A stretch of DNA of 58,568 nucleotides from Anaerolineae bacterium (GTDB lineage: Bacteria > Chloroflexota > Anaerolineae > Aggregatilineales > UBA2796), in NCBI GenBank assembly GCA_025055255.1, contig JANWYI010000009.1, positions 16,992 through 75,559 of the forward strand, in the 5' to 3' direction. Numbering within the stretch: the first letter of the stretch is position 1; the number at the start of each line of letters is the position of its first letter. Below the pieces are notes generated by a model. That model was not told the DNA's origin, did no database searches, and saw only the letters and a program-made list of their open reading frames with translations. Made by a program: the position numbers and the translations under genes. Positions 32,112 to 43,199 of this stretch are shown here, in pieces.

Positions 32112-32594
32112 ATGCCGACAATTAATCAGCTTGTGCGCAAGGGACGCCGCCCGAAGAAGGGCAAGAGCAAGTCCCCAGCGCTGCAGTATACCTTTAACTC
32201 GTATCATCAGACGCGCACGCGCCAGCCGAAAGGCGCGCCGCAAAAGCGCGGCGTGTGTACGGTCGTGCGCACCATGACGCCAAAGAAGCCGAACTCTGCC
32301 CTGCGCAAGATCGCCCGTGTGCGGCTCACCAATCAGATCGAGGTGACCGCGTACATTCCCGGCGAAGGACATAGCTTGCAGGAACACAGCGTGGTCATGA
32401 TTCGCGGCGGACGCGTGAAGGACTTGCCCGGTGTGCGCTATCACATTGTGCGCGGCAAGCTGGACTGCGACGGCGTGAAGAACCGCCAGCAAGGGCGCAG
32501 CAAGTACGGCGCCAAGCGTCCAAAGAAGACCGCTGCTGCAGCCAAAGGCGCTCCAGCCAAGGGCGCACCAGCAGCAGCTGCGAAGAAGAAGTAA
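32112..32594 (+). CDS. rpsL: 30S ribosomal protein S12
   Basis: 160 residues. S12 sits at the decoding centre; the conserved [17 protein letters not shown] and [17 protein letters not shown] loops are intact. A 35-residue Ala/Lys/Pro-rich tail ([18 protein letters not shown]) makes it longer than the usual 124-140 residues. GGAGTG precedes the ATG. It is the first gene of the cluster, behind the structured leader. Confidence 0.97.
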   Translation: MPTINQLVRKGRRPKKGKSKSPALQYTFNSYHQTRTRQPKGAPQKRGVCTVVRTMTPKKPNSALRKIARVRLTNQIEVTAYIPGEGHSLQEHSVVMIRGGRVKDLPGVRYHIVRGKLDCDGVKNRQQGRSKYGAKRPKKTAAAAKGAPAKGAPAAAAKKK

Positions 32595-32606
32595 GAGGAG
32601 TGCCTT

Positions 32607-33077
32607 ATGCCAAGACGCTACAGACCAAAGCGGCGTCCTATCTTGCCAGACATCCGCTATAACAGCGTGATGGTAGGCATGTTCATCAATCGCATGATGC
32701 AGCGCGGCAAGAAGAGCCTAGCGCGCCGCATTTTCTACACGGCAATGGACTTGGTCAGCGAGCGCACCAAGCGCGATCCGATTGAAGTGCTGGAGAGCGC
32801 TTTGCGCAACACTACGCCTACTCTCGAGGTCAAGCCGAAGCGCGTCGGTGGCTCAACCTACCAAGTGCCAGTGGACGTGAGCAAGGAGCGCGGCGAGTCG
32901 CTTGCCATGCGCTGGATTCTGCAGGCGGCGCGCGCGCGCAGCGGTCGCAGCATGGCGGAAAAGCTCTCAGCTGAGATCATAGATGCTTCAAACAACACTG
33001 GCGCCGCTGTCAAGAAAAAGGACGAGACGCACCGCATGGCAGAGGCGAATCGCGCCTTCGCGCACTATCGCTGGTAA
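32607..33077 (+). CDS. rpsG: 30S ribosomal protein S7
   Basis: 156 residues, the standard length. S7 nucleates 3'-domain assembly of 16S rRNA. Conserved [20 protein letters not shown] and [20 protein letters not shown] are seen. GAGGAG before the ATG, 12 bp after rpsL. Confidence 0.97.
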   Translation: MPRRYRPKRRPILPDIRYNSVMVGMFINRMMQRGKKSLARRIFYTAMDLVSERTKRDPIEVLESALRNTTPTLEVKPKRVGGSTYQVPVDVSKERGESLAMRWILQAARARSGRSMAEKLSAEIIDASNNTGAAVKKKDETHRMAEANRAFAHYRW

Positions 33078-33125
33078 GCGCGGAGCATTGCAAGTAGGGA
33101 CAAGCAGGAGAAAGCCTTCAAAGCT

Positions 33126-35225
33126 ATGGGCAAGAACAGATTCGGCGCATTTGAGCTGAGCAAAGTTCGAAATATCGGCATCATCGCGCACATTGACGCA
33201 GGCAAGACCACGACTACTGAGCGTATCCTGTATTACACAGGCATGGTACATCGCATTGGCGAAGTACATGATGGCGCCGCTACCACTGACTACATGGATC
33301 AGGAGCGCGAGCGCGGCATTACGATCACGGCTGCAGCAGTCACATCCAGCTGGCTTGGGCACCAGATCAACTTGATTGATACGCCCGGTCACATCGACTT
33401 CACAGCCGAAGTGCAGCGTTCCCTGCGCGTGCTGGATGGCGGCGTGGTTGTCTTCGATGGCGTGGCAGGCGTTGAGCCGCAGTCCGAGACGGTCTGGCGG
33501 CAAGCAGACCGCTACGGCGTGCCGCGCATTTGCTTCGTGAACAAGATGGATCGCGTCGGCGCCAATTTCCAGCGCTGCGTGGACATGATCGTGGATCGGC
33601 TAGGCGGCAAGCCTGTCATTCTCTACTTCCCATACGGCGAAGGCGAGCGCTTCTCAGGCTTAGTGGACGTGCTGAACATGAAGCTGATCACTTACGGCAA
33701 TGATCTCGGCACGGACATCCAAGTCCATCCACTGCCTGAGGACATCCGTGAGCAAGCAGAGACTGTCCGCGCTGAGACGGTTGAAGCAATTGTCGAGACC
33801 GATGAAGCGCTCATGGAACGCTATCTGCTTGAAGAGCCAATCAGCGTTGAGGAACTTATGGGAGCACTACGCCGCGCGACCATTGCCGGCAAAGCGCATC
33901 CGATTCTGTGCGGCTCAGCGCTGAAGAACAAGGGCGTGCAACTGCTCTTGGATGCAATTGTCCACTACTTGCCGTCGCCGCTGGATATTCCGCCTGTGCG
34001 CGGCACCAACCCAAATACCGGCGAAGAGATCGTCCGCCACGCCAGCGATAGTGAGCCGTTAGCAGCGCTTGTCTTCAAGATCATCACGGATCCCTACGTC
34101 GGACGTTTGGCGTTCTTCCGCGTGTACTCAGGCGTGGTGCGCTCAGGCATTACCGTGCTGAACAGCACTAAAGGCAAGCGCGAGCGCATTGGACGTATGG
34201 TGCGCATGTTCGCCGACAAGCGTGATGATATTGAAGAAGTGCGTGCTGGCGACATCGCCGCCATTCTCGGCTTGAAGGACACTTTCACAGGCGAGACGCT
34301 CACTGACCCTGATAATCCAATCGTGCTGGAGAAGATTACCTTCCCAGAGCCTGTCATCAACGTCGCCATTGAGCCGAAGACAAAGGCGGATCAGGATAAG
34401 ATGGGCGAGGCGCTGCGCAAGCTGGCAGAGGAAGACCCGACTTTCCACGTCCGTACTGATGAGGCGCTCGGTCAGACTCTCATCTACGGCATGGGCGAGC
34501 TGCACTTGGAAGTGCTCGTTGAGCGCATGCGCCGTGAACACGGCGTCGAGGCAGTCGTCGGTCGTCCGCGCGTTGCCTACCGCGAGACGATCACACGCCC
34601 AGTCCGCGTAGATGAGACTTTCAAGCGTCAATCTGGTGGCAAGGGTCAGTACGCGCGCGTAGTGATTGAGGTCGAGCCGTTGCCTGAGGATAGCACTGAG
34701 ACCTTCCAGTTCGTGGACGAAATCCGCGCCGGTGCTATTCCACGCGAGTTCATCAAGCCTGTCGAGGAAGGCATACGCGAGGCAATGCAAGGCGGCGTGA
34801 TCGCAGGCTATCCAGTGGTCGGTTTGAAGGTGCGCCTTGTAGACGGCGCTTTCCACGAGGTGGACTCGTCTGAGATGGCGTTCCATATCGCCGGCTCAAT
34901 GGCACTCAAGGAAGCGGTTCAGCGCGGCAGCCCTGTCATCTTGGAGCCGATGATGCGCGTTGAGGTGGTCGTGCCAGATGACTACACAGGCGCAGTAGTC
35001 GGTAACCTATCAGCGCGGCGCGCCTTGATCGAAGGCATGGAGCCGCGCGTTGGCGGTTCGTCATCTATTCGCGCGATTGTGCCGCTAGGCGAGATGTTCG
35101 GTTATGCCACTGACCTACGCAACATGTCGCAGGGGCGTGGCTCATTCACAATGGAGTTCTACAAGTACAATCCTGCGCCAACAAGCATCGCTGAGGAAGT
35201 GATCAAAGGGCGCGTCACTAAGTGA
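33126..35225 (+). CDS. fusA: Elongation factor G
   Basis: 699 residues. It is the translocation GTPase, with G1 [16 protein letters not shown]3 [11 protein letters not shown] and G4 NKMDRVGA, followed by domains II-V ([17 protein letters not shown] in domain IV). Length and order are normal for the main EF-G. AGGAG lies about 15 nt before the ATG; 48 bp after rpsG. Confidence 0.97.
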   Translation: MGKNRFGAFELSKVRNIGIIAHIDAGKTTTTERILYYTGMVHRIGEVHDGAATTDYMDQERERGITITAAAVTSSWLGHQINLIDTPGHIDFTAEVQRSLRVLDGGVVVFDGVAGVEPQSETVWRQADRYGVPRICFVNKMDRVGANFQRCVDMIVDRLGGKPVILYFPYGEGERFSGLVDVLNMKLITYGNDLGTDIQVHPLPEDIREQAETVRAETVEAIVETDEALMERYLLEEPISVEELMGALRRATIAGKAHPILCGSALKNKGVQLLLDAIVHYLPSPLDIPPVRGTNPNTGEEIVRHASDSEPLAALVFKIITDPYVGRLAFFRVYSGVVRSGITVLNSTKGKRERIGRMVRMFADKRDDIEEVRAGDIAAILGLKDTFTGETLTDPDNPIVLEKITFPEPVINVAIEPKTKADQDKMGEALRKLAEEDPTFHVRTDEALGQTLIYGMGELHLEVLVERMRREHGVEAVVGRPRVAYRETITRPVRVDETFKRQSGGKGQYARVVIEVEPLPEDSTETFQFVDEIRAGAIPREFIKPVEEGIREAMQGGVIAGYPVVGLKVRLVDGAFHEVDSSEMAFHIAGSMALKEAVQRGSPVILEPMMRVEVVVPDDYTGAVVGNLSARRALIEGMEPRVGGSSSIRAIVPLGEMFGYATDLRNMSQGRGSFTMEFYKYNPAPTSIAEEVIKGRVTK

Positions 35226-35249
35226 GTTCGGTAAAGGAGATAAACGAAC

Positions 35250-36449
35250 ATGGCAAAGGCTAAGTTTGAGCGTACCAAGCCGCATTGCAACATCGGCACT
35301 ATCGGTCACGTTGACCACGGCAAGACGTCGCTAACGGCTGCTATCACCAAGGTACTCGCTCTGCAGAAGCTAGCAGAGTACCGCGCCTACGACCAGATTG
35401 ATAACGCTCCTGAAGAGCGCGCGCGCGGTATCACGATCAACATCACGCACGTCGAGTATGAGACCAAGAAGCGTCACTATGCGCACGTGGACTGTCCCGG
35501 TCACCGTGACTACATCAAGAACATGATCACAGGTGCAGCGCAGATGGACGGTGCCATTCTCGTGGTGAGCGCGCCCGATGGTCCTATGCCGCAAACGCGC
35601 GAGCACGTGCTCTTGGCGCGTCAAGTGGAAGTGCCTGCCATTGTGGTCTTCCTGAACAAGATTGACCAGATGGACGATCCTGAGCTGCTGGAGCTGGTGG
35701 AGCTAGAGCTGCGCGAGTTGTTGGCAAGCTATGGTTTCCCAGAGGACACGCCAATTGTGCGCGGCTCAGCGCTGAAAGCGCTAGAATGCACGAGCGACGA
35801 TCCCAATCACCCTGACTACGCGCCAATTCTGCAGCTGATGGACGTGGTGGATGAATACATTCCGCAGCCACAGCGCGACATTGACAAGCCGTTCCTGATG
35901 CCGATTGAGGACGTTTTCAGCATCAAGGGACGTGGCACGGTAGTGACCGGGCGTGTGGAGCGTGGCACGCTCAAGAAAGGTGAGGAAGTCGAGATCATCG
36001 GCTTGCGCGAAGAGAGCATGAAGACGGTCGTGACGGGCATTGAGATGTTCCACAAGGAGCTCGATCAGGCGCAAGCAGGCGATAATGCAGGCATTCTGCT
36101 ACGCGGCACGACTCGTGAAGAGGTGGAGCGTGGCATGGTTCTAGCGAAGCCCGGCTCGATCAAGCCGCATCGCCGCTTCCAGTGCGAAGTGTACGTGCTG
36201 AAGAAAGAGGAAGGCGGTCGCCACAAGGCGTTTATGTCAGGCTATCGCCCGCAGTTCTACATCCGTACAATGGACGTGACTGGCACGATTCATCTGCCAC
36301 AGGGCGTCGAGATGGTGATGCCAGGCGATAACGTGAACATGACAGTTGAGCTGATCGTGCCAGTGGCGCTAGAGAAAGGCTCGAAGTTCGCTATCCGTGA
36401 AGGCGGCTTGACAGTTGGCGCAGGCATTATCACTGAAGTGCTAGACTGA
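35250..36449 (+). CDS. tuf: Elongation factor Tu
   Basis: 399 residues. It is the GTPase that delivers aminoacyl-tRNA, with G1 [11 protein letters not shown]2 RGITIN, G3 [12 protein letters not shown] and G4 [10 protein letters not shown]. Domains II and III are complete. AAAGGAG precedes the ATG; 24 bp after fusA. A strong hairpin follows the stop before rpsJ. Confidence 0.97.
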   Translation: MAKAKFERTKPHCNIGTIGHVDHGKTSLTAAITKVLALQKLAEYRAYDQIDNAPEERARGITINITHVEYETKKRHYAHVDCPGHRDYIKNMITGAAQMDGAILVVSAPDGPMPQTREHVLLARQVEVPAIVVFLNKIDQMDDPELLELVELELRELLASYGFPEDTPIVRGSALKALECTSDDPNHPDYAPILQLMDVVDEYIPQPQRDIDKPFLMPIEDVFSIKGRGTVVTGRVERGTLKKGEEVEIIGLREESMKTVVTGIEMFHKELDQAQAGDNAGILLRGTTREEVERGMVLAKPGSIKPHRRFQCEVYVLKKEEGGRHKAFMSGYRPQFYIRTMDVTGTIHLPQGVEMVMPGDNVNMTVELIVPVALEKGSKFAIREGGLTVGAGIITEVLD

Positions 36450-36474
36450 GCCAAGCGCTGAGAGACAGCCAGTG

Positions 36475-36503
36475 CACAGGGCAGCGCACGCCGTTGCCCT
36501 GTG
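36475..36503 (+). terminator. Intercistronic hairpin tuf-rpsJ
   Basis: A 9-bp perfect stem (36475-36483 with 36495-36503) followed by TTT. It may partially terminate between the str part and the S10 part. Confidence 0.5.
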
Positions 36504-36523
36504 TTTGCCAGAAGAGGAAGAGC

Positions 36524-36832
36524 ATGGCAAAGCACAAAATTCGCATTCGCCTGAAAGGCTACGACCATCGCGTGATTGATCAATCGGCGAAGCGCATTGT
36601 AGAGGCAGCTGAGCGCACAGGCGCGCGCGTCGTCGGACCAGTGCCGCTGCCGACGCGCATTGAGCGCTTCACAGTCCGCCGTTCGCCCTTTATTGACAAG
36701 GACTCGCAAGAGCATTTTGAGATCAGGACGCATAAAAGACTGATTGACGTGCTTGATCCTGATAGCAAGACGATTGACTCGTTGACGCGGCTCGATCTGC
36801 CTGCAGGCGTGGACATCGAGATCAAAATCTAG
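36524..36832 (+). CDS. rpsJ: 30S ribosomal protein S10
   Basis: 102 residues, normal length. It also serves as NusE in antitermination. [20 protein letters not shown] and [19 protein letters not shown] are typical. AGAGGAAG precedes the ATG. Confidence 0.97.
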   Translation: MAKHKIRIRLKGYDHRVIDQSAKRIVEAAERTGARVVGPVPLPTRIERFTVRRSPFIDKDSQEHFEIRTHKRLIDVLDPDSKTIDSLTRLDLPAGVDIEIKI

Positions 36833-36880
36833 CGCACGCGCCTTAGCAACTTGGAGACCTCTGGAAAGTCGGAGGATCGC

Positions 36881-37516
36881 ATGAAGGGTATCATCGGAAG
36901 AAAGCTCGGCATGACCCAGCTAATTGCGCCAGATGGCAAAGTGACGCCGGTCACGGTCATTCAGGCAGGTCCATGCTTTGTGACAATGATTCGGACAGCT
37001 GACCGCGACGGCTACACAGCCGTACAGGTCGGCTTTGAGGAAGTGCCACCTGAAAAACTGACAGGCGGCGAGCGCGGACATCTGCTCAATCGAAACTTGC
37101 CGACTCTGCGCTACCTGCGCGAGTTCCGCGTGCGCGAAGTGGACGTGCAAGAAGGTCAGCGCTTGACAGTTGAGATGTTCGGCGCTGGCGACCGTGTAGA
37201 CGTAGTCGGCACCAGCAAGGGACGCGGCTTCGCAGGCACGATCAAGCGGCACGGTTTTCATCGCCAAGCGACCACACATGGCGCCTCAGATCGGACGCGC
37301 GCGCCAGGCGGTAGCAGTTCTGGTACGACTCCCGGTCGCGTCAAGAAAGGCACACGGCGCGCCGGACGCATGGGCAATCAGCGCGTCACCACGCAAAATC
37401 TTGAGGTCATGGCAGTTGATGTAGAACGCAATTTGCTTGCGGTCAAAGGCTCAGTGCCGGGCGCAGCAGGTGGTCTAGTGATCATCAAAGAATCCGTCAA
37501 GGCGCGCAAGCGCTAG
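36881..37516 (+). CDS. rplC: 50S ribosomal protein L3
   Basis: 211 residues. The start at 36881 has GGAGG 5 nt upstream; a longer in-frame reading to 36851 is not needed. The long internal loop near the peptidyl transferase centre is visible (GRGFAGTIKRHGFHRQATTH, TPGRVKKGTRRAGRMGNQRV). Confidence 0.96.
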   Translation: MKGIIGRKLGMTQLIAPDGKVTPVTVIQAGPCFVTMIRTADRDGYTAVQVGFEEVPPEKLTGGERGHLLNRNLPTLRYLREFRVREVDVQEGQRLTVEMFGAGDRVDVVGTSKGRGFAGTIKRHGFHRQATTHGASDRTRAPGGSSSGTTPGRVKKGTRRAGRMGNQRVTTQNLEVMAVDVERNLLAVKGSVPGAAGGLVIIKESVKARKR

Positions 37517-37535
37517 ACCAAGCGGAGACTGAACT

Positions 37536-38180
37536 ATGAACGTTCCCGTGTTAGACATGCAGGGCAAGCAGGTCGGCACGCTAGACCTGCCACCTGAAAT
37601 TTTTGAGTACAAGATCAACGTTGGCTTGATGCACCAGTATGTGGTCATGCAGAATGCCAACGCACGGCTCGGCACGCACAAGACCAAGCGGCGTGGCGAG
37701 GTCAATCGCACTAAAGCGAAATGGTATCGTCAAAAAGGCACTGGTCGCGCGCGGCATGGTAGCCGTAACGCGCCAATCTTCGTTGGCGGTGGGCGCGCAC
37801 ACGGACCGATTCCACACAAGTATACCAAGCACATGCCGAAGAAAATGCGCCGCGCAGCGATCAAGAGCGCGCTCTCGGCTCTAGCGCGTGACGGACAGCT
37901 GGTCTTTGTGAATGAGCTGAGCTTGAGCGAGCCGAAGTCCAAGCTGATGGCAGCAGCTGTTAAGGCGCTAGTCGGCGACCATAAGACGCTGCTCTTACTG
38001 CCTGGGCGCGATGAAATTGTGGAGCGCGCTACGCGCAACCTTGAGCGTGTCATGTACTTGCATGCTGCCTATATGAACGTGCGCGACTTGCTGCGCCATG
38101 ATCGCGTGATCATCCCGCTTGCCTCACTTGACGTGATGAAGCGCATTTTGCTTGGTGCGCCAGCAGCAGCGGAGGAGTAA
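37536..38180 (+). CDS. rplD: 50S ribosomal protein L4
   Basis: 214 residues. The exit-tunnel loop is present (KWYRQKGTGRARHGSRNAP, GGGRAHGP). In enterobacteria L4 represses the S10 operon; no comparable leader is evident here. 19 bp after rplC, 2 bp before rplW. Confidence 0.96.
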   Translation: MNVPVLDMQGKQVGTLDLPPEIFEYKINVGLMHQYVVMQNANARLGTHKTKRRGEVNRTKAKWYRQKGTGRARHGSRNAPIFVGGGRAHGPIPHKYTKHMPKKMRRAAIKSALSALARDGQLVFVNELSLSEPKSKLMAAAVKALVGDHKTLLLLPGRDEIVERATRNLERVMYLHAAYMNVRDLLRHDRVIIPLASLDVMKRILLGAPAAAEE

Positions 38181-38182
38181 TC

Positions 38183-38470
38183 ATGCATCTGTATGAAGTG
38201 ATCAAGCGCCCGATCATCACAGAAGGCTCGACGATCCTTGCCTCTGAGCAGAACCAGTACACCTTCGAAGTGGACATGCGCGCCAACAAGATTCAGATCA
38301 AGGAAGCAGTCGAGGTCATCTTCAACGTAGACGTGCTGAAAGTCACAACGATGATCATGCCGAAGAAGCGCGGTCGGCGCGGGCGCAAGGAATACACGCG
38401 GTCAGCTGCTTGGAAAAAGGCAATTGTGACCTTGCCCAAAGGGCAGACCATTGGCTTGTTCAATGTTTGA
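38183..38470 (+). CDS. rplW: 50S ribosomal protein L23
   Basis: 95 residues. It lies at the tunnel exit and docks SRP and trigger factor. YEVIKRPIITEGSTILA and VLKVTTMIMPKKRGRRGRK are typical. GGAGGAG overlaps the end of rplD. Confidence 0.96.
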   Translation: MHLYEVIKRPIITEGSTILASEQNQYTFEVDMRANKIQIKEAVEVIFNVDVLKVTTMIMPKKRGRRGRKEYTRSAAWKKAIVTLPKGQTIGLFNV

Positions 38471-38523
38471 TGTCAGTGTTTGCGCGTCAGCTACTCGAAT
38501 GGCGCGTCTTCTATCGCACGGAT

Positions 38524-38546
38524 GCAGAGGGTCTGCGTTCCTCTGC
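38524..38546 (+). promoter_or_regulatory. Hairpin in the rplW-rplB gap
   Basis: A 7-bp perfect stem (38524-38530 with 38540-38546) with a 9-nt loop, in the unusually long 94-bp gap before rplB. Confidence 0.4.
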
Positions 38547-38564
38547 CAGTGAGGGAAAGATCGC

Positions 38565-39404
38565 ATGGGAGTAAAAGTCTACAAGCCTACTTCGCCCGGT
38601 CGGCGCGGAATGACGGGCTATACTTTTGAGGAGATCACGCGCTCAGAGCCAGAGAAGTCGCTGCTGCGCGAAAAACACAGCAAAGCAGGACGCAATCATC
38701 AAGGGCGCGTCACAGTGCGGCATCGTGGCGGCGGACACAAACGCCAGTACCGCATTATTGATTTCAAGCGCGATAAATTCGATATTCCGGCGCGCGTCGC
38801 CTCGATTGAGTACGATCCGAATCGCACAGCGCGCATTGCTCTATTGGTCTACGCAGATGGTGAGAAGCGCTACATCATTGCGCCGCTCAATGTCAAGGTC
38901 GGCGACGTGCTGATGAGCGGACCGAAGGCGCCGCTGCGCGACGGCAACGCGCTGCCGTTGAGCATGATTCCAATCGGCTCGATGATTCATAACATCGAGC
39001 TGGAGCGCGGACGCGGCGGTCAACTCGTGCGCGCAGCTGGCACCTCAGCACAGCTAATCGGGCGTGAGGACAAGTACGCTCAGATTCGCCTGCCCAGTGG
39101 CGAGCTGCGCAAAGTGCGTGAAGAGTGTCTTGCCACAATGGGACAAGTCGGCAACCTTGATCACGCCAACATCAAACTGGGCAAAGCAGGGCGCAGTCGC
39201 TGGCTTGGCTGGCGTCCCACAGTGCGTGGCTCCGCCATGGACCCAGACAGCCATCCGCACGGCGGCGGCGAAGGTCGTTCGCCAATTGGCATGCCAGGTC
39301 CGAAAACGCCTTGGGGAAAGCCTGCGCTCGGCTATAAGACGCGCCGCAACAAGCGCACGGACAAGTTCATCATCCGCCGCAGGGCTGACAAGCGCCGTTC
39401 ATGA
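38565..39404 (+). CDS. rplB: 50S ribosomal protein L2
   Basis: 279 residues. It is required for subunit association and peptidyl transferase. [19 protein letters not shown] and the C-terminal [16 protein letters not shown] loop with its conserved His are present. The residues just before that loop read AMDPDS, where most bacteria have AMNPVD, a mild variation. Confidence 0.97.
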   Translation: MGVKVYKPTSPGRRGMTGYTFEEITRSEPEKSLLREKHSKAGRNHQGRVTVRHRGGGHKRQYRIIDFKRDKFDIPARVASIEYDPNRTARIALLVYADGEKRYIIAPLNVKVGDVLMSGPKAPLRDGNALPLSMIPIGSMIHNIELERGRGGQLVRAAGTSAQLIGREDKYAQIRLPSGELRKVREECLATMGQVGNLDHANIKLGKAGRSRWLGWRPTVRGSAMDPDSHPHGGGEGRSPIGMPGPKTPWGKPALGYKTRRNKRTDKFIIRRRADKRRS

Positions 39405-39423
39405 GTGGAGAGGTTGAACAGCT

Positions 39424-39705
39424 ATGTCACGGTCACTTAAGAAAGGACCATTTGTTGATCCGAAGCTGCTCAGACGCATTGAAGAGATGAATCGGCGCAA
39501 CGAAAAGCGCGTCATCAAGACGTGGAGTCGTGCCTCGACCATCTTTCCGCAGATGGTTGGACACACCATTGCTGTGCATGATGGGCGCCGTCATGTGCCG
39601 ATTTACATCACGGAGAACATGGTCGGGCATAAGTTAGGCGAGTTCGCGCCGACGCGAACCTTTCGCGGTCACATCGTAGAGAAAAAAGTCAAGAAAGGGA
39701 CTTGA
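39424..39705 (+). CDS. rpsS: 30S ribosomal protein S19
   Basis: 93 residues, standard. [20 protein letters not shown] and [10 protein letters not shown] are conserved. It binds with S13 at the head of the 30S subunit. Confidence 0.97.
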   Translation: MSRSLKKGPFVDPKLLRRIEEMNRRNEKRVIKTWSRASTIFPQMVGHTIAVHDGRRHVPIYITENMVGHKLGEFAPTRTFRGHIVEKKVKKGT

Positions 39706-39710
39706 TCGAG

Positions 39711-40052
39711 ATGACAGAAGTCTTTGCTAAGGCGCGCAGCCTGCCGATCAGCCCTCAGAAGATTCGTCTTGTCTGCGATCAGGTGCGCGGGCGCAATGTT
39801 GACCAAGCGCTAGTCATCCTGCAGCACATGCCGCAGAAAGGCGCAGCGTTGGTGCGCAAACTAGTAGCCAGTGCTGTTGCTAACGCTGAGAACAACCATG
39901 AGCTGAATCGGACAGACTTGTACATCAAGACGATCTATGCTGATGAGTCGTTCAAGTTGAAGCGCGTGAAGGCAGGCGCACGCGGTCGCTATAAGCCGCG
40001 CGTCCGTCGCTATTCGCATGTCACAGTCATCCTGGATGAGCGGGAGAGCTAG
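39711..40052 (+). CDS. rplV: 50S ribosomal protein L22
   Basis: 113 residues from the ATG at 39711. A TTG at 39702 is in frame and overlaps the rpsS stop, but the AAAGGGA site at 39694-39700 is too close to it and suits the ATG. The tunnel-lining hairpin (VKAGARGRYKPRVRRYSHVT) is present. Confidence 0.95.
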   Translation: MTEVFAKARSLPISPQKIRLVCDQVRGRNVDQALVILQHMPQKGAALVRKLVASAVANAENNHELNRTDLYIKTIYADESFKLKRVKAGARGRYKPRVRRYSHVTVILDERES

Positions 40053-40055
40053 GGC

Positions 40056-40721
40056 ATGGGACGCAAAGTACATCCAGTTGGCTTCCGCCTGAAGATCAAT
40101 CGCACATGGGAAGGGCGCTGGTACGCTGAAGGCGACCGCTACCGCGACATGCTGCATGAGGACTTCCGCATTCGCCAATGGCTGAAGAAGAACCTGCCTA
40201 ACGCCGGTATCTCGCGCGTGGAAATCTCGCGCTATCCTGCCCAAGTGGTAGTGAACATCCACACAGCGCGTCCGGGCATTATCATCGGGCGCAAGGGCGA
40301 TAAGGTCAAGGAAGTGCGCACTGACCTAGAGGCGTTGACAGGCAAAAAGGTCAAAGTTGAGGTGACTGAGATTACAAAGCCTGACCTTGATCCAATTCTT
40401 GTGGCTGAGAACATCGCACAGCAGCTGGAGCGTCGTATTGGTCACAGCCGCGCCATGAAGCGCGCTATTCAGCAGGCGATGCGGCAAGGCGCACAGGGAA
40501 TCAAGATTATGGTCAACGGTCGCTTGGCAGGCGCTGACATGGCGCGCCGCGAGTGGCAGAGCGAAGGGCGCGTGCCGCGCAGTACGCTGCGCTCTTACCT
40601 CGACTACGGCTTCGCTGAGGCGCTAACGACCTACGGGCGTATTGGCGTCAAGGTCTGGATTTACACGGGTGAACGACTGCTAGAAGATGAAGAGCCAACA
40701 GCGACGACCTCAGCTGAATGA
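40056..40721 (+). CDS. rpsC: 30S ribosomal protein S3
   Basis: 221 residues. The KH domain has [15 protein letters not shown]; the mRNA-entry domain ends in [13 protein letters not shown]. Normal length, 3 bp after rplV. Confidence 0.97.
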   Translation: MGRKVHPVGFRLKINRTWEGRWYAEGDRYRDMLHEDFRIRQWLKKNLPNAGISRVEISRYPAQVVVNIHTARPGIIIGRKGDKVKEVRTDLEALTGKKVKVEVTEITKPDLDPILVAENIAQQLERRIGHSRAMKRAIQQAMRQGAQGIKIMVNGRLAGADMARREWQSEGRVPRSTLRSYLDYGFAEALTTYGRIGVKVWIYTGERLLEDEEPTATTSAE

Positions 40722-40757
40722 GCGTGTCGCTGCGTTAGCGAACGAAGGAAACGAGCT

Positions 40758-41198
40758 ATGTTGATGCCAAAGCGGGTGAAGTACCGCAAACAAATGCGTG
40801 GGCGCATGAAAGGGCAGGCGACGCGCGGCGCTGAGGTCTACTTTGGCGACTTCGGCTTGCAGGCGCTAGAGCCGGCTTGGATCACTCAGCGCCAAATCGA
40901 GGCGGCGCGTCGCGCCATTGTGCGCTACATCAAGCGGCGCGGTCGCCTCTGGATTCGTATCTTCCCTGATAAGCCTGTGACGGCAAAGCCTGCTGAGACG
41001 CGCATGGGCAAAGGCAAGGGCGCTGTAGACCACTGGGTTTGCGTTGTTAAGCCCGGTCGCATTCTCTTCGAGATGGCGGGCGTCGAGGAAGAGGTGGCGC
41101 GCGAGGCGCTGCGTCTGGCAGGCTTCAAAATGCCGATCAAGACCAAGTTCGTCAAGCGCACTGATCCAATCAGCGGTCAGGAGGTCACCACGCAATGA
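40758..41198 (+). CDS. rplP: 50S ribosomal protein L16
   Basis: 146 residues. [19 protein letters not shown] is the standard N terminus, supporting the ATG at 40758. A small 5-bp hairpin (40727-40741) lies in the 36-bp gap after rpsC. Its end overlaps rpmC by 4 bp. Confidence 0.97.
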   Translation: MLMPKRVKYRKQMRGRMKGQATRGAEVYFGDFGLQALEPAWITQRQIEAARRAIVRYIKRRGRLWIRIFPDKPVTAKPAETRMGKGKGAVDHWVCVVKPGRILFEMAGVEEEVAREALRLAGFKMPIKTKFVKRTDPISGQEVTTQ

Positions 41199-41425
41199 AA
41201 GCACGTGAGTTGCGTCAACTGGAGACCAATGAACTGCTAGAGCGGCTTGAGAAGGCGCGCGAGGAGCTCTTTCGCTTGCGTCTGAGCTGGAGCAGCGGCT
41301 CGCTAGAAGACCCGAATCAGCTGCGCTTCAAGCGTCATGAGATCGCGCGCCTGCTCACCATTCTGCGCGAGCGCGAGCTGGCTGCCGAGCTAGTGCGCAA
41401 GGAGGAACAAGGCAATGCCGAATAA
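41195..41425 (+). CDS. rpmC: 50S ribosomal protein L29
   Basis: 76 residues, a two-helix hairpin protein at the tunnel exit ([34 protein letters not shown]). It overlaps rplP by 4 bp and rpsQ by 11 bp. Confidence 0.96.
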   Translation: MKARELRQLETNELLERLEKAREELFRLRLSWSSGSLEDPNQLRFKRHEIARLLTILRERELAAELVRKEEQGNAE

Positions 41426-41708
41426 ACGTCGTCGTCTGATTGGGCGCGTTTCCAGTGCCAAGATGGACAAGACCATTGTGGTCAAGGTGGACGTTGCCAA
41501 GCGTCATCCTATCTACGACAAGGTGCTGCACGAGACGCGCAAATACTACGCCCATGATGAGCGTAACGAGGCGCAAGAGGGCGACCTAGTGCAGATTGTG
41601 GAAAGCCGTCCGCTCAGCCGCCTAAAGCGCTGGGCGCTGGAGCGTATTCTGGAAAGACGCGAGGCGGCACAGATGACTATCAGCGCCGCTGAGGAAGGGA
41701 GCAACTGA
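41415..41708 (+). CDS. rpsQ: 30S ribosomal protein S17
   Basis: 97 residues, an OB-fold primary rRNA binder. [16 protein letters not shown] and [16 protein letters not shown] are typical. The start lies inside rpmC with AAGGAGG upstream. Confidence 0.96.
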   Translation: MPNKRRRLIGRVSSAKMDKTIVVKVDVAKRHPIYDKVLHETRKYYAHDERNEAQEGDLVQIVESRPLSRLKRWALERILERREAAQMTISAAEEGSN

Positions 41709-41713
41709 GCACC

Positions 41714-42085
41714 ATGATCCAACAAGAGTCTCGCTTGAAAGTTGCGGATAACACAGGCGCGCGTGAGCTGCTGGTCATCCGTGTGCTTGGCGGCAGCAAG
41801 CGCCGCTATGGCAGCGTCGGCGATGTCGTGATCGCCACGGTCAAGCAGGCGGCGCCACAAGGCATGGTCAAGAAGAGCGAGATCGTGCGCGCGGTCATTG
41901 TGCGCGTGACCAAGCCGTATCGCCGCGATGATGGTTCATACATCCGTTTTGATGACAACGCTGCAGTGATCTTAGCGCCTGAAGGCGAAGACCCGCGTGG
42001 CACGCGCGTGTTCGGTCCTGTAGCGCGCGAAATTCGCGCCAAAGGCTTTACTAAGATTGCAGCACTGGCGCCTGAGACGCTCTGA
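41714..42085 (+). CDS. rplN: 50S ribosomal protein L14
   Basis: 123 residues, standard. [30 protein letters not shown] and the C-terminal [20 protein letters not shown] are conserved. Confidence 0.97.
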   Translation: MIQQESRLKVADNTGARELLVIRVLGGSKRRYGSVGDVVIATVKQAAPQGMVKKSEIVRAVIVRVTKPYRRDDGSYIRFDDNAAVILAPEGEDPRGTRVFGPVAREIRAKGFTKIAALAPETL

Positions 42086-42102
42086 GCAAGAGGACAGAGG
42101 CT

Positions 42103-42423
42103 ATGCAACGGATCAAGAAGGGCGACACGGTTGAAGTGATTGCCGGCAAGGATGTCGGCACGCGCGGTCAGGTGCTTGCTGTCTATCCGAAGATCAACCG
42201 CGTCGTGGTCGAAAAAGTGAACATCGTCAAGAAACACCAGAAGCAACGCCAGACGCGCAGCGGCATACGGCAAGGCATCATTCAGTTTGAGGCGCCGATT
42301 GACCTTTCGAACGTGATGCTGGTCTGTAAGTCGTGTGATCGGCGCACGCGCGTTGGCTTCCGCATAAACGAAGAAGGCAAGAAAGTGCGCGTCTGCAAGA
42401 AGTGCGGACAGGATATTGAATGA
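42103..42423 (+). CDS. rplX: 50S ribosomal protein L24
   Basis: 106 residues. A KOW motif is near the N terminus ([20 protein letters not shown]). Two CxxC pairs (CKSC, CKKC) suggest zinc binding, as in many bacterial L24. Confidence 0.96.
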   Translation: MQRIKKGDTVEVIAGKDVGTRGQVLAVYPKINRVVVEKVNIVKKHQKQRQTRSGIRQGIIQFEAPIDLSNVMLVCKSCDRRTRVGFRINEEGKKVRVCKKCGQDIE

Positions 42424-42962
42424 TGCGACTCAAGCAACATTATCGTGAGATAGTTGTGCCAGAGATGATGAAAGAGTTCCGCTATCGCAATGTGATGCAA
42501 GTACCGCGCATTGTGAAAGTGGTTCTCAACATCGGTGTCGGTGAGGCGCTCGAAAACGCCAAAGCGCTTGATGGCGCTGTGGAAGACTTGACCAAGATCA
42601 CTGGTCAGAAACCTGTCATCACGCGCGCTCGGAAAGCTATTGCTGCTTTCAAGCTGCGCGAGGGACGCGCCATTGGCGTGAAGGTTACGCTGCGCAACGA
42701 GCGGATGTGGTCGTTTTTGGATCGTCTGATGAACGTAGCGTTGCCGCGTACGCGCGATTTTCGCGGCGTTAGTGCGAATGCTTTTGATGGACGTGGCAAC
42801 TACACGCTCGGCTTGCGCGAGCAGCTGATTTTCCCTGAGATCGAGTATGACAAGATTGACAAGGTGCGCGGCATGGAGATCAGCATTGTGACAACGGCGA
42901 AAACAGACGAGGAAGGTCGCCGTTTGCTCAAACTGCTCGGTATGCCATTCCGCGAGAACTGA
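42420..42962 (+). CDS. rplE: 50S ribosomal protein L5
   Basis: 180 residues, a 5S rRNA binder. ATGs at 42420 and 42423 are both possible. [19 protein letters not shown] and [20 protein letters not shown] are typical. Confidence 0.96.
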   Translation: MMRLKQHYREIVVPEMMKEFRYRNVMQVPRIVKVVLNIGVGEALENAKALDGAVEDLTKITGQKPVITRARKAIAAFKLREGRAIGVKVTLRNERMWSFLDRLMNVALPRTRDFRGVSANAFDGRGNYTLGLREQLIFPEIEYDKIDKVRGMEISIVTTAKTDEEGRRLLKLLGMPFREN

Positions 42963-42975
42963 GGAGCTGTAAAGC

Positions 42976-43182
42976 ATGGCAAAGAAGTCAGTCACAGCGC
43001 GCGAGAAGCGCCGCAAGTATAAAGTGCGCGTGCGCAACCGTTGCCAGTACGTTGATCCGAATTCAGGCAAGATTTGCGGGCGTCCGCGCGGCTACATTCG
43101 TCGTTTCGGACTATGCCGCATTCACTTCCGCCAGCTTGCTCTAGAAGGCAAGATTCCTGGCGTGGTGAAAGCCAGTTGGTAA
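42976..43182 (+). CDS. rpsN: 30S ribosomal protein S14 type Z with altered zinc site
   Basis: 68 residues, compared with about 61 for the usual zinc-type S14. The typical RNRC-xx-CGRPRG knuckle is interrupted: Cys23 is followed by ten residues ([10 protein letters not shown]) before Cys34. The last knuckle reads GLCRIHFRQ, so the fourth ligand Cys is His50. The ligand set is therefore C-C-C-H with an 8-residue insert. [13 protein letters not shown] and the IPGVVKASW end are otherwise canonical. No frame error is visible, and GAGGAG lies before the ATG. Confidence 0.95.
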   Translation: MAKKSVTAREKRRKYKVRVRNRCQYVDPNSGKICGRPRGYIRRFGLCRIHFRQLALEGKIPGVVKASW

Positions 43183-43199
43183 GCGGCGGAGGGATTCTC

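Noticed and set aside
34143-34886. 247-codon minus-strand frame opposite fusA
   Set aside because: Shadow frame within the EF-G gene; no ribosome site or family match.
42282-43070. 262-codon minus-strand frame across rplX-rplE-rpsN
   Set aside because: It crosses three well-defined ribosomal genes and has no recognisable protein features.
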